The notes under the pieces were generated by a model that was given only the letters and a program-made list of their open reading frames with translations, had not been told where the DNA came from and made no database searches. Of a DNA stretch of 64,000 nucleotides, positions 56,019 to 64,000 are shown one piece after another (positions within the stretch are counted from its first letter, which is position 1; the number at the start of each line of letters is the position of its first letter). The stretch is taken from positions 1,166,001-1,230,000 of the forward strand of contig NC_016584.1 in NCBI RefSeq assembly GCF_000235605.1, written 5' to 3'. The DNA comes from Desulfosporosinus orientis DSM 765. GTDB taxonomy: Bacteria; Bacillota; Desulfitobacteriia; Desulfitobacteriales; Desulfitobacteriaceae. The translations under genes and the position numbers were made by a program.

Positions 56019-57176
56019 ATGGATTTTGGATTAACTGAAGAACAAAGAATGGTTCAAGAGATGGCTCGTGATTTCGCAGAAAAAGAAATAGGTCCTTATG
56101 TTGAAGAGGATGAAGAAAATCATTATTACCGCAGAGAGATCTTAAGCAAAATGGGAAAGTTAGGGCTGTTAGGGTGGAGCATTCCCGAAGAGTATGGTGG
56201 AAATGGCATGGGGTGGATGGAAGCAGTGACAGCTTTATACGAAATAGCCAAGGTTCATACTTCCTGGAGGCTAAGTATCAGTGGCAACGTCTGGGGCCCA
56301 GCAATGACGATTAATGAATGGGGTACTAAGGAACAAAAACAAACGTATATACCCCGCCTTGTGAGTGGCGATTCAGTAGGAAGCTTTGCAATGACAGAAG
56401 CCAATACCGGTTCTGATGTAGCTAGTATGAAGACTTTAGCTGAGGATAAAGGCGACCATTGGCTGATCAATGGCTCAAAGATGTGGATATCCGGAGGACA
56501 CACTTGTGATATCGGACTTCTTTATGCCGTCACAGAAAAAGGCGCAGGAGCCAAAGGAATATCCTGCTTTATCATTGACTACAACAAAACCCCTGGTGTA
56601 ACCAGAATTCCCATACTTAAGAAAGTTGGAATGTGGCCAGCTCCGACTTCGGAATTAGTGTTTGAAAATGCAATGATTCCGAAAGAAAACCTGTTAGGTC
56701 CACTTAATAAAGGCTTTCAAATATGTATGTGGATGTTAAACAATACTCGGATGGGCTGCGCTACTGGTTCTGCTGCTCTTTCAGCAGCCTGTCTGGAAGG
56801 TTCAGTTCAATATGCTAATGAGCGTACTCAATTTGGAAAACAGATTGGAAAGTATCAAATGATTCAGCAGCAGATTGCAGAAATGAAGCTAGAAGATGAA
56901 GCAGCTAAATATCTCGTTTATCGAGCTGCCTGGTTAAAAGAAAACAAGTTGCCCAGTCAACAGGCGACATCCATGGCTAAGCTATATGGCTCTATTGCAG
57001 CGGTTCATGCCGCAAACATAGCCATGAAAATCTACGGCTCATATGGCTATTCGACTGAATATCCTTGCGGTAGATGGCTCCGCGATGCTAAGCAGTTTGA
57101 GACACTTGAAGGAACATCGAATATTCATATGCAGATTATCTCTAAAATCGAACTTGGTTACCAGCCAAATAGATAG
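56019..57176 (+). CDS. Acyl-CoA dehydrogenase, glutaryl-CoA dehydrogenase-like (second copy)
   Basis: This 385-residue paralogue of the enzyme at 36974 keeps Arg84 (KVHTSWRLS), the Glu364 base in FETLEGTSNIH and the FAD blocks FAMTEANTGSDVASM and WISGG. The residue before the catalytic Glu is again Leu, and the position of the decarboxylating Glu is Ala. An 83-bp stretch (56742-56824) is almost identical to the first gene, while surrounding DNA is more diverged. AAGGAGGG precedes the ATG. It lies between decarboxylase alpha and the embedded regulator. Confidence 0.88.
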   Translation: MDFGLTEEQRMVQEMARDFAEKEIGPYVEEDEENHYYRREILSKMGKLGLLGWSIPEEYGGNGMGWMEAVTALYEIAKVHTSWRLSISGNVWGPAMTINEWGTKEQKQTYIPRLVSGDSVGSFAMTEANTGSDVASMKTLAEDKGDHWLINGSKMWISGGHTCDIGLLYAVTEKGAGAKGISCFIIDYNKTPGVTRIPILKKVGMWPAPTSELVFENAMIPKENLLGPLNKGFQICMWMLNNTRMGCATGSAALSAACLEGSVQYANERTQFGKQIGKYQMIQQQIAEMKLEDEAAKYLVYRAAWLKENKLPSQQATSMAKLYGSIAAVHAANIAMKIYGSYGYSTEYPCGRWLRDAKQFETLEGTSNIHMQIISKIELGYQPNR

Positions 57177-57194
57177 TCTAAGGAGGAAAATACT

Positions 57195-59300
57195 TTGCAG
57201 CGTGTTGGCCAAGTAATGTCACGACTTTCTGTATGCCTTTACAGTTTCCATACTATTGGAGATGCGCTTACTTTAATGAAGGAAAAAAAAGTGACTGGCT
57301 TGCCTTTGCTCAATGATCAAGGCCATTTACTGGGTATGGTTACCAAAGAGCAGATTTTTGAGAAAGGCTTAGAACGGTTCTCGGCAGAGACTAAGGCTAT
57401 TGACTATTTGACCACGCGTTTCTTTCCTTTAAAGGAAGATGCATTATTGGAAGATGTTACGGATTTACCCTTTGATATTTACCCGGTGTTAAATAACCTA
57501 GAAGAAATAATTGGTGTAGTAACTAAGAATTCTTTGATTCAGGCTTATCTTCAACAGGCCCAATTACGTAGACAAGAACTCGAGGCGGTTTTTGACTCAG
57601 CGCACAATGCCATTATAGCTATAAATAAACAGGGCATCATAACATCTCTAAACCCAGCGGCAGAAAGACCTACTCGTTCAACAAAAGAAGAAGCCGTCGG
57701 ACGTTTTTTAAACGATGTCATTATCCCTACAGGTCTCTTAGATGTTGTTCGCAGTGGAATACCCGAATTTGGAGCCAAATTTCAGGTGGGCCGCAGATTG
57801 TATATCTCCAATCGGACACCAATTATTAGAGACGGGGAAGTCGTAGGGGCGGTAGGAGTATTCCAAGACGTTTCCGAGATAGAAAAGGTTTTGCAAGAAC
57901 TAAGAAGTGTCAAACAACTTAATGAAGAGCTCCAGACAATTATTGCTTCTTCGTATGATGGGTTAATCATTTGTGACGGACAAGGTGAAATACTGCGCTG
58001 TAACCCTGCTGTGGGAAGAATATTAGAAGTTGCTTGGGCGGATCTAGTGGGGAGATCGTTTAAAGAACTTGTGGAGAAAGAGGTTTTCGAGAATAATATT
58101 ATTCATCTAGTTAGAAAAAAGGATGGTGTTGTAAGTCTTCTGGAAAGGACCTTTGATAAGCATACCTTGGTCATCACAGGCAATCCAGTCTATGATGAAG
58201 AAGGGGACATCATAAAAATTGTCATTAACATAAGAGATATGAGTGAATTGCTATTTCTAAGGGAAGCTCTGGAAGAGAGTAAACAACTCTCGGAAAAGTA
58301 TCAGTCTCAGATCGCACAGATGAGGAATAATCAAGAAACGAGTCCTGAGTGGAGGTCCTGTTCCGTTATCATGGACAATGTGAAGGATCTTGCTACTAGG
58401 GTAAGTCAAGTAGATTCGCCTGTAGTATTAGTTGGAGAACAAGGGGTAGGCAAGGAAGATATTGCAAGACTAATCCATTCCAAGAGCAAACGTGCTCAAG
58501 CCCCTTTTTACAAATTAAATTGCGGATCCCTTCCTAATCATCTGCTAGAGATAGAGCTATTTGGGCAAGAAATCTCCTCTGACGGAACTAAGAGAAAAGC
58601 GGGGGTATTCGAGTTAGCAGAAAAGGGTTGTGTTTACCTTGAAGATGTAGGAAAAATACCCTTAAGTTTACAAGGCCGTTTATTGAGAGTACTACAGAAT
58701 AAGACACAACAAGTTTCAGATGGGAAGAAAAGCATTCCCATCGATGTAAGAATTATCGCTAGTTCCACTACACCGTTAAAAGACTTAGTGGAAAATGGCC
58801 TTTTTCGATTGGATCTCTTTTTCAGTCTAAACGTAGTGCCAATTACTATTCCTGCCCTAAGAGAACGTAAAGAAGATCTTATACCCCTAGTTCTTTATTA
58901 TCTAGAGCAAAACAATAAGCGTCACGGATTAGAGAAGGTTTTTTCTCCAAAAGCAGTTCGCTTATTCTTGAGTTATCCTTGGTTAGGAAATATTCGAGAA
59001 ATGGCCAACATCATTGAGCGGTTAGTAGTTACCTCAAATCAAAAGCTTATTTCTGAAAGGGAGGTTGACCACGTACTTTATCAAAAGGAAAACAGCGCTC
59101 TCAGGTCTGTAACAGTGGCCGGAGTTATTCCGCTCAAGGAAGCTATTGATGATCTAGAACAACAACTGGTTAGATTAGCCATGAAACAGTATCGTACTAC
59201 CGTTAAAGCTGCTGAGGCATTAGGGGTAAATCAGTCTACAGTCGTACGCAAGTTGAAGAAGTTAAAGGAGATGCAGGGAAATGAAACGGAATCAAGGTGA
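57195..59300 (+). CDS. Sigma-54-activator-like regulator lacking GAFTGA
   Basis: This 701-residue protein has a CBS pair (1-120), two PAS regions (about 125-235 with INKQGIITSLNPAAERPT, and about 245-355 with CDGQGEILRCNPAVGRI), a AAA+ domain and a Fis helix-turn-helix (TTVKAAEALGVNQST). Walker A GEQGVGKE (414-421) is present. The loop region reads FGQEISSDGTKRKAG instead of a GAFTGA loop, Walker B has Glu-Asp (483-484) in place of Asp-Glu, and the second Arg-finger position is Ser544. It probably cannot activate sigma-54. It may act as a repressor or anti-activator, or on sigma-70 promoters. The start is TTG with AGGAGG upstream. It lies inside the set 3 operon. Confidence 0.88.
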   Translation: MQRVGQVMSRLSVCLYSFHTIGDALTLMKEKKVTGLPLLNDQGHLLGMVTKEQIFEKGLERFSAETKAIDYLTTRFFPLKEDALLEDVTDLPFDIYPVLNNLEEIIGVVTKNSLIQAYLQQAQLRRQELEAVFDSAHNAIIAINKQGIITSLNPAAERPTRSTKEEAVGRFLNDVIIPTGLLDVVRSGIPEFGAKFQVGRRLYISNRTPIIRDGEVVGAVGVFQDVSEIEKVLQELRSVKQLNEELQTIIASSYDGLIICDGQGEILRCNPAVGRILEVAWADLVGRSFKELVEKEVFENNIIHLVRKKDGVVSLLERTFDKHTLVITGNPVYDEEGDIIKIVINIRDMSELLFLREALEESKQLSEKYQSQIAQMRNNQETSPEWRSCSVIMDNVKDLATRVSQVDSPVVLVGEQGVGKEDIARLIHSKSKRAQAPFYKLNCGSLPNHLLEIELFGQEISSDGTKRKAGVFELAEKGCVYLEDVGKIPLSLQGRLLRVLQNKTQQVSDGKKSIPIDVRIIASSTTPLKDLVENGLFRLDLFFSLNVVPITIPALRERKEDLIPLVLYYLEQNNKRHGLEKVFSPKAVRLFLSYPWLGNIREMANIIERLVVTSNQKLISEREVDHVLYQKENSALRSVTVAGVIPLKEAIDDLEQQLVRLAMKQYRTTVKAAEALGVNQSTVVRKLKKLKEMQGNETESR

Positions 59301-59336
59301 TAAAGTCGTTGTTTCCTTAGAAAGGGTGAGATAAGC

Positions 59337-59483
59337 ATGACTGATTGGAATTTAGCGGTCAAGATTTTTGTAAGCGGTGTAAGTATCGTGATGCTTGTCA
59401 TGTGTTCGCTACAGCTCTCAGTCGGTGCTTGTTCAATTATCATTAGATCATTTGGAAACCGTAGAGAAAAAGCGAAAGACTAG
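59337..59483 (+). CDS. Decarboxylase delta-type small membrane subunit, set 3
   Basis: A 48-residue gene (start MTDWNLAVKIFVSG) with one hydrophobic helix (residues 9-35) and a basic tail. It differs strongly from the other two delta proteins but has the same size, topology and position directly before a beta-subunit gene. AGGGTGAG precedes the ATG. The assignment rests on position and shape, since such small subunits have little sequence signal. Confidence 0.7.
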   Translation: MTDWNLAVKIFVSGVSIVMLVMCSLQLSVGACSIIIRSFGNRREKAKD

Positions 59484-59516
59484 ACTTAGACAACTTGAGA
59501 AAGGAGGCGTTAATTC

Positions 59517-60635
59517 ATGGAGAAAGTATTACACGAATTGATTACATCCAGCGGTTTTTTTCATCTAACTTTGGGCAATGTGATCATGTGGACAATAGCC
59601 GTTGTCCTTATGTATCTGGCCATTAAAAAGGAATATGAACCCCTTTTGTTATTACCAATTTCCTTTGGAATTTTAGTCGTGAATTTACCACTAACATTTT
59701 TGATGGAGCCTGACAGCGGTCTCATCTGGAGATTTTATCACTATGGGATTGACTGGGAAATTATCCCTCCTCTAATTTTTCTTGGCTTAGGTGCTATGAC
59801 AGATTTTGGTCCAGTAATTGCAAATCCAAAAACCTTGCTCCTAGGTGGGGGTGCACAAATTGGAGTTTATATAACGTTTTTTGTAGCCTTGCTTTTTGGT
59901 TTTGATATAAAAGAAGCTGCGTCAATATCCATCGTTGGGGGAGCAGATGGCCCGACAACAATTTATCTGACCTCTAAGCTAGCCTCCCATATGCTTGGAC
60001 CGGTAGCAGTAGCTGCTTATTCCTATATGGCTCTGGTTCCAATTATTCAGCCACCAATCATGAAACTGCTGACAACCAAGGCCGAGCGAAGAACCGTTAT
60101 GCGGAAATTACGTACGGTCAGTAAAGTAGAAAAGATAGTATTTCCAGTGGTTACGGGAACGTTAATTATGTTGATTGTACCAGCATCTGCTGCTTTGATG
60201 GCTATGTTTATGCTAGGTAACTTGTTTAAGGAGTCGGGTGTCGTTGAAAGACTTACAAAGGCTGCTCAAAACGAATTGATGAATATCGTTACAATTTTTT
60301 TAGGTCTTTCCGTAGGCGCTACTATGACTGCGGAGATATTCCTTAAACGAGAGGTGATCTTACTATTTATCCTTGGACTATTTGCCTTTGCTATTGCTAC
60401 AGCGTCAGGTGTATTGTTAGCAAAGTTTATGAACCTTTTCTTAAAAGAAAAAATCAATCCGCTAATTGGGGCTGCAGGAGTTTCGGCGGTACCTATGTCT
60501 GCCAGAGTTGTTCACAAAGTAGGAGCAGAGGAAAATAAGCGGAATTATTTGTTAATGCACGCTATGGGACCCAATGTAGCAGGAGTTATAGGGACCTTGG
60601 TTGCAGCATCCGTCATGCTAACGTTTTTACAATAA
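59517..60635 (+). CDS. gcdB: Na+-pumping decarboxylase beta subunit, set 3
   Basis: This 372-residue membrane protein keeps the OadB-family motifs [17 protein letters not shown] and [15 protein letters not shown] and the end [18 protein letters not shown]. It is a diverged paralogue of the set 1 and 2 beta subunits. AAAGGAGG precedes the ATG. In this set beta and delta are separated from gamma and alpha by the dehydrogenase and the regulator, but all run the same way with short gaps. Confidence 0.92.
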   Translation: MEKVLHELITSSGFFHLTLGNVIMWTIAVVLMYLAIKKEYEPLLLLPISFGILVVNLPLTFLMEPDSGLIWRFYHYGIDWEIIPPLIFLGLGAMTDFGPVIANPKTLLLGGGAQIGVYITFFVALLFGFDIKEAASISIVGGADGPTTIYLTSKLASHMLGPVAVAAYSYMALVPIIQPPIMKLLTTKAERRTVMRKLRTVSKVEKIVFPVVTGTLIMLIVPASAALMAMFMLGNLFKESGVVERLTKAAQNELMNIVTIFLGLSVGATMTAEIFLKREVILLFILGLFAFAIATASGVLLAKFMNLFLKEKINPLIGAAGVSAVPMSARVVHKVGAEENKRNYLLMHAMGPNVAGVIGTLVAASVMLTFLQ

Positions 60636-60894
60636 TACTTTGCTAAATTCTAATTAGTAGAACGAAATTCAAAGCCATAAGGGCAAATTTTTTTAGAGAA
60701 AATTACCAGAATATTTTAATTTATTTAAATTAGTATGATTTTAATATTTGAATCAAGAACACCATACACGACATAAAGCCATACAGCTGAATGTTGGTGT
60801 TTATACATATTAATTAGAAGGGGGGCAAGAGAAAAAATAGAATTTTTTTAATGAACCTTACGTAAAAAAATTATTAAGAGGGGGGCAAATTTAT

Positions 60895-61896
60895 ATGCGC
60901 AAAATACTTAGCTTAATAATGGTTGTATTTATATCTCTTGCTATGACAGGGTGCGGAAGCAAATCTGCCAATACTTCGGATCAATCATCTGAAAAAGTTG
61001 AACGAGTGAACATCGCTACAGGTACAACGTCCGGGGCTTATTACCCTATTGGAAATGCCATGGCTAAAATATGGACTGACAAGGTACCGGGAGTTAAAGC
61101 ATCAGCCCAATCGACTGAGGCAAGTGCGGCCAACATGAACTTTTTACAGCAGAAAGAAGCGGAAGTTGCTTTTACCATGGCCAATGTGGCAGTGTACGCC
61201 TATCAGGGTCAGGATAATTTTTCCGGCCGGGCTAACAAAGACCTGCGCGGCATGACCTTTTTGTATCCTAATGTCACGCAAATTGTGGTGCGCAAGGATT
61301 CAGGCATCAACTCCGTCAAGGATCTCCAGGGGAAGCGGTTTGTGCCTGGGGCTACGGGAAGCGGAACGGTAACCAATTCTAAGGAAGTTCTGGATATCTT
61401 CGGTCTGAATTTCTGGGATAAAGATAAGAGCAATGTCAATGCGGATTACGTGGGATTCACTGAGGCCAGTGAGCTGCTCAAAAATAAGCAGGCAGATGCC
61501 GCTAATTTCTCCGGTGCTATGCCCTTGGCGGCGATTATGGACGTCTCTAATTCCATTGATGTAAAGCTCATTTCCTTGGAACCGGATATGATTCAAAAGA
61601 TTGTTGAGAAATACCCTTTCTATTATGAATATGTCATTCCTAAAGGAACGTACAAGGGCCAGGAGGAAGATGTACACACGGTAGCCTTAGCCAATCTCTT
61701 AGTGACTCGTGCTGATCTCAGTGAAGATTTAATCTATAACCTTACGAAAGGGATTTATGAAAACCTGCCGGATCTCTACAATGCCCATGCCATCACCAAG
61801 AACATTAAAAAAGAAGATTCCGGCAAAGGTATGGGTCCGATACCGCTGCATCCGGGCGCTATTAAGTATTTCAAGGAAGTCGGTGTGCTGAAGTAA
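60895..61896 (+). CDS. TAXI-family TRAP transporter solute-binding lipoprotein
   Basis: This 333-residue protein has a lipoprotein signal peptide with a lipobox MTGCGS (Cys at about 22). The TAXI pattern NIATGTTSGAYYPIGNAMAKIW follows, then the SAQSTEASAANMNFLQQKEAE block and AGATGSGTV-like GATGSGTVTNS. It should capture an organic acid at the outer membrane face for the permease encoded 18 nt downstream. GAGGGGGGC precedes the ATG. A similar AGAAGGGGGGC lies about 65 nt earlier without a gene. The ligand is unknown, with a carboxylate likely. Confidence 0.9.
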   Translation: MRKILSLIMVVFISLAMTGCGSKSANTSDQSSEKVERVNIATGTTSGAYYPIGNAMAKIWTDKVPGVKASAQSTEASAANMNFLQQKEAEVAFTMANVAVYAYQGQDNFSGRANKDLRGMTFLYPNVTQIVVRKDSGINSVKDLQGKRFVPGATGSGTVTNSKEVLDIFGLNFWDKDKSNVNADYVGFTEASELLKNKQADAANFSGAMPLAAIMDVSNSIDVKLISLEPDMIQKIVEKYPFYYEYVIPKGTYKGQEEDVHTVALANLLVTRADLSEDLIYNLTKGIYENLPDLYNAHAITKNIKKEDSGKGMGPIPLHPGAIKYFKEVGVLK

Positions 61897-61913
61897 TAAA
61901 GGAGGATAACATC

Positions 61914-63911
61914 ATGAGCAAAGTACTGGATAAGCCTGGCGGCGAACAAATCAGTACATTGTCAGACAGTGAAATTGCCTCAGAAGAAGTTGTCCAAGAA
62001 CTATTAGAGAAATACGACAAGGAATCCCAAGTTCGTAAATTCAAACCCAAATCAAAGACTGGACTGCTGGTCTCGGCCATAGCCATCTCCTTTTCCCTGT
62101 TTCATTTGTGGGTGGCAGGTATCGGAACTCTTGAAGCTATTAAGCTGCGTTCCATTCATCTGACTTTTGTTATGGTACTCATCTTTCTTCTATATCCGGC
62201 TCGCAAGAAGGGTATGAGAGGTAAACCGGGGATCTTTGACTGGATTATGATTGCCTTAAGTATTGTTGCCGGCCTCTATATGGTATTTGCGAACGAACAA
62301 CTAGCCCTGCGGGGGGGGCTGCCAATTAATCGGGATTATATCATGGGGGCACTGGGGATCTTGGTTGTCTTTGAAGCGGGACGCCGGTGTTTAGGGAAAG
62401 AACTCCCGATTCTGGGTGTACTGTTTCTGCTCTACGCCTACTTTGGAGAGTATATCCCAGGATCCTTTGGCCACAGCGGCTTCAGTCTCAAAAGAATTAT
62501 TTACCAAATGTATTTAGGTTCTGAAGGAATTTTTGGGGTTGCTTTGGGTGTTTCGGCTACATTTATTTTCCTCTTCATACTTTTCGGGGCTTTTCTGGGG
62601 GAAACCGGAATGGCGAAGCTGATCAATGATTCTTCCATGGCTTTGGCTGGGACTTCCCCGGGCGGGCCGGCCAAAGTGGCCGTCTTTGCCAGCGGAATTA
62701 TGGGAACCATCAGCGGTAGTGCGGTAGCTAATGTAGCAACCACGGGTGCCTTTACTATTCCCCTAATGAAAAGCATCGGTTACCGGCCTCACTTTGCTGC
62801 AGCAGTGGAGGCGGTTGCTTCCACTGGCGGGCAGTTTATGCCCCCGATTATGGGTGCGGCAGCCTTTATTATGGCGGAATTCTTAAATATTCCCTATAAA
62901 GACATCATGGTTGCTGCCTTGATTCCCGCCTTCCTTTACTATTTAGCGGTATTTACCATGGTACATCTTGAAGCTCTTAAAACCGGCCTAAAAGGTGTGC
63001 CTCGCGAACAATTGCCGGTGATGAAACTAGTTCTCAAAGAGCGGGGGCATCTCATAATACCTCTGGCGGCCATCATTTATCTTCTGGTTAAAGGGGTAAC
63101 TCCCACTTATGCCGCTTTCTATGGGATTCTGGTGGCCATTGGAGCTAGCTTCCTGCGGAAATCCACGCGCATGAGCTGGCGGGGTTTCTTGATGGCCTTG
63201 GAAATGGGCGCTAAAGGAAGTATTAGTGTAGCTATTGCTACCGCCGTTGTAGGCGTTATCGTGGGAGTGTCCTCTCTCACCAGCTTGGGGATTACCTTGG
63301 GAGACAATATGCTGGCCTTTGCTCACGGCAACTTATTCCCCACCTTGTTGCTGACCATGATTACAGCCATTATTTTGGGCATGGGAATGCCTACCACAGC
63401 CGTTTATATTGTGGGCGCCACTATTGCCTCTCCGGCTCTTCTCAAATTAGGGGTCGCACCTTTAGCAGCCCATTTGTTTGTATTCTACTTTGGCAATATC
63501 TCTAATGTCACTCCGCCTGTTGCCTTAGCGGCCTTTACCGGAGCAGGAATTGCCAGTGCCAACCCGAGTAAAGTTGGATGGGCCGCAGCCCGCTTAGCGG
63601 CTGCAGGGTTTTTGATTCCTTACATTTGGATATACTCGCCGGCTCTGATCGCTCAGGGCAGTATTGGCCATATCCTGGGGTCTCTGGTTACAGCTACGGT
63701 AGGAGTTATCGCCCTGGCTTGTGCTGTACAGGGATATATGTTGAATACTACCAACCTGTTCCAAAGAGTTTTTCTGATTATTGCAGCCTTTGGCTTGATT
63801 AAGCCTGGGTTGCTTACAGATACGGTAGGGATTTCCGTCTTAGTGATTGTCTTCCTGTGGCAGCGAATTCAGCGTAAATCTGTTAAGACAGAGGGGGTTA
63901 ATGTTACTTAG
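61914..63911 (+). CDS. TRAP transporter fused 4TM/12TM permease
   Basis: This 665-residue protein joins the small and large TRAP membrane components, as usual for TAXI systems. After a charged N-terminus come about 16-18 membrane segments. SGSAVANVATTGAFTIPLMKS and GQFMPPIMGAAAFIMAEF in the middle, and GMGMPTTAVYIVGATIASPAL later, are family blocks. It takes up the solute with Na+ or H+. AAAGGAGG precedes the ATG. It forms a pair with the binding lipoprotein. Confidence 0.93.
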   Translation: MSKVLDKPGGEQISTLSDSEIASEEVVQELLEKYDKESQVRKFKPKSKTGLLVSAIAISFSLFHLWVAGIGTLEAIKLRSIHLTFVMVLIFLLYPARKKGMRGKPGIFDWIMIALSIVAGLYMVFANEQLALRGGLPINRDYIMGALGILVVFEAGRRCLGKELPILGVLFLLYAYFGEYIPGSFGHSGFSLKRIIYQMYLGSEGIFGVALGVSATFIFLFILFGAFLGETGMAKLINDSSMALAGTSPGGPAKVAVFASGIMGTISGSAVANVATTGAFTIPLMKSIGYRPHFAAAVEAVASTGGQFMPPIMGAAAFIMAEFLNIPYKDIMVAALIPAFLYYLAVFTMVHLEALKTGLKGVPREQLPVMKLVLKERGHLIIPLAAIIYLLVKGVTPTYAAFYGILVAIGASFLRKSTRMSWRGFLMALEMGAKGSISVAIATAVVGVIVGVSSLTSLGITLGDNMLAFAHGNLFPTLLLTMITAIILGMGMPTTAVYIVGATIASPALLKLGVAPLAAHLFVFYFGNISNVTPPVALAAFTGAGIASANPSKVGWAAARLAAAGFLIPYIWIYSPALIAQGSIGHILGSLVTATVGVIALACAVQGYMLNTTNLFQRVFLIIAAFGLIKPGLLTDTVGISVLVIVFLWQRIQRKSVKTEGVNVT

Positions 63912-63958
63912 CCTTGGAGGGCGAATTGTACTGACTGCTGAGGAGGGGGAATTCGAAT

Positions 63959-64000
63959 ATGCAGTATTTTATGGAACCTAAAGATGTGGCGATTATTGGA
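63959..64000 (+). CDS. CoA-binding (acyl-CoA synthetase-like) protein, first residues only
   Basis: Fourteen codons are visible before the window ends: MQYFMEPKDVAIIG. This resembles the start of NDP-forming acyl-CoA synthetases or CoA-binding proteins (PKxVAIIGAS). AGGAGGGGG precedes the ATG. Following a TRAP transporter, it may activate the imported acid. The identity is tentative. Confidence 0.5.
   Translation, partial: MQYFMEPKDVAIIG

Noticed and set aside
1-64000. CRISPR arrays, tRNA or rRNA genes, insertion sequences
   Set aside because: No regularly spaced short repeats, no cloverleaf or rRNA segments and no transposase were seen. The only large repeat is the decarboxylase duplication.

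Overview
The window looks like the chromosome of an anaerobic, endospore-forming, low-GC Firmicute. spoIVA sits in the usual Clostridia/Bacilli neighbourhood (cmk, plsC, ispH-S1 fusion, SEDS protein, DUF512 protein, der, plsY, gpsA, spoIVA). Around it are corrinoid/pyrrolysine C1 genes (an MtgA-like methyltransferase and pylB), an aldehyde:ferredoxin oxidoreductase, ferredoxin-type proteins, sodium-pumping decarboxylases and many sigma-54 activators. This gene set resembles Desulfosporosinus/Desulfitobacterium-type Peptococcaceae. That placement is inference from gene content, not a database result.

Layout. 1-3.3 kb: tail of a methyl-corrinoid:tetrahydrofolate methyltransferase, pylB and a BCCT betaine-type transporter. 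3.5-7.7 kb: a sigma-54 activator and small housekeeping or unknown genes. 7.7-20 kb: a dense conserved block for nucleotide, lipid, isoprenoid, cell-wall, ribosome and spore-coat functions. 20-26.4 kb: a sigma-54 activator followed by a sigma-54 promoter and an operon for a permease, an iron alcohol dehydrogenase and a tungsten/molybdenum aldehyde oxidoreductase. 26.7-29.8 kb: a crotonase, a small unknown protein, a flavodoxin-ferredoxin protein and a hotdog thioesterase. 29.8-33.3 kb: BirA and an ECF biotin transporter (BioY, ATPase, EcfT). 33.4-36.4 kb, minus strand: a CBS-PAS sigma-54 activator and a second biotin ligase without a DNA-binding domain. 37-60.6 kb: a large acyl-CoA island. 60.9 kb to the end: a TAXI-type TRAP transporter and the start of a CoA-binding protein.

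The acyl-CoA island is the most interesting part. It encodes an SLC13-type dicarboxylate carrier, glutaconate/glutaryl CoA-transferase (gctAB), two glutaryl-CoA-dehydrogenase-like flavoenzymes, three sets of biotin-dependent Na+-pumping glutaconyl-CoA-type decarboxylase genes, hydroxyacyl-CoA dehydrogenase and thiolase. Together with the crotonase at 26.7 kb and the biotin uptake and ligase genes, this reads as a route from glutarate or glutaconate to acetyl-CoA, with decarboxylation coupled to sodium export. Three good sigma-54 promoters serve the island, and a fourth lies at the permease/AOR operon.

Several things are odd. The first two decarboxylase sets are almost identical over 3.5 kb although their adjacent delta genes differ by about 14%, which suggests gene conversion. 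The biotin-carrier gene of the second set has lost its ATG (now ATA). A crotonase gene between hbd and thiolase is reduced to its two ends. The regulator embedded in the third set has the sigma-54 activator architecture but lacks the GAFTGA loop and an arginine finger.
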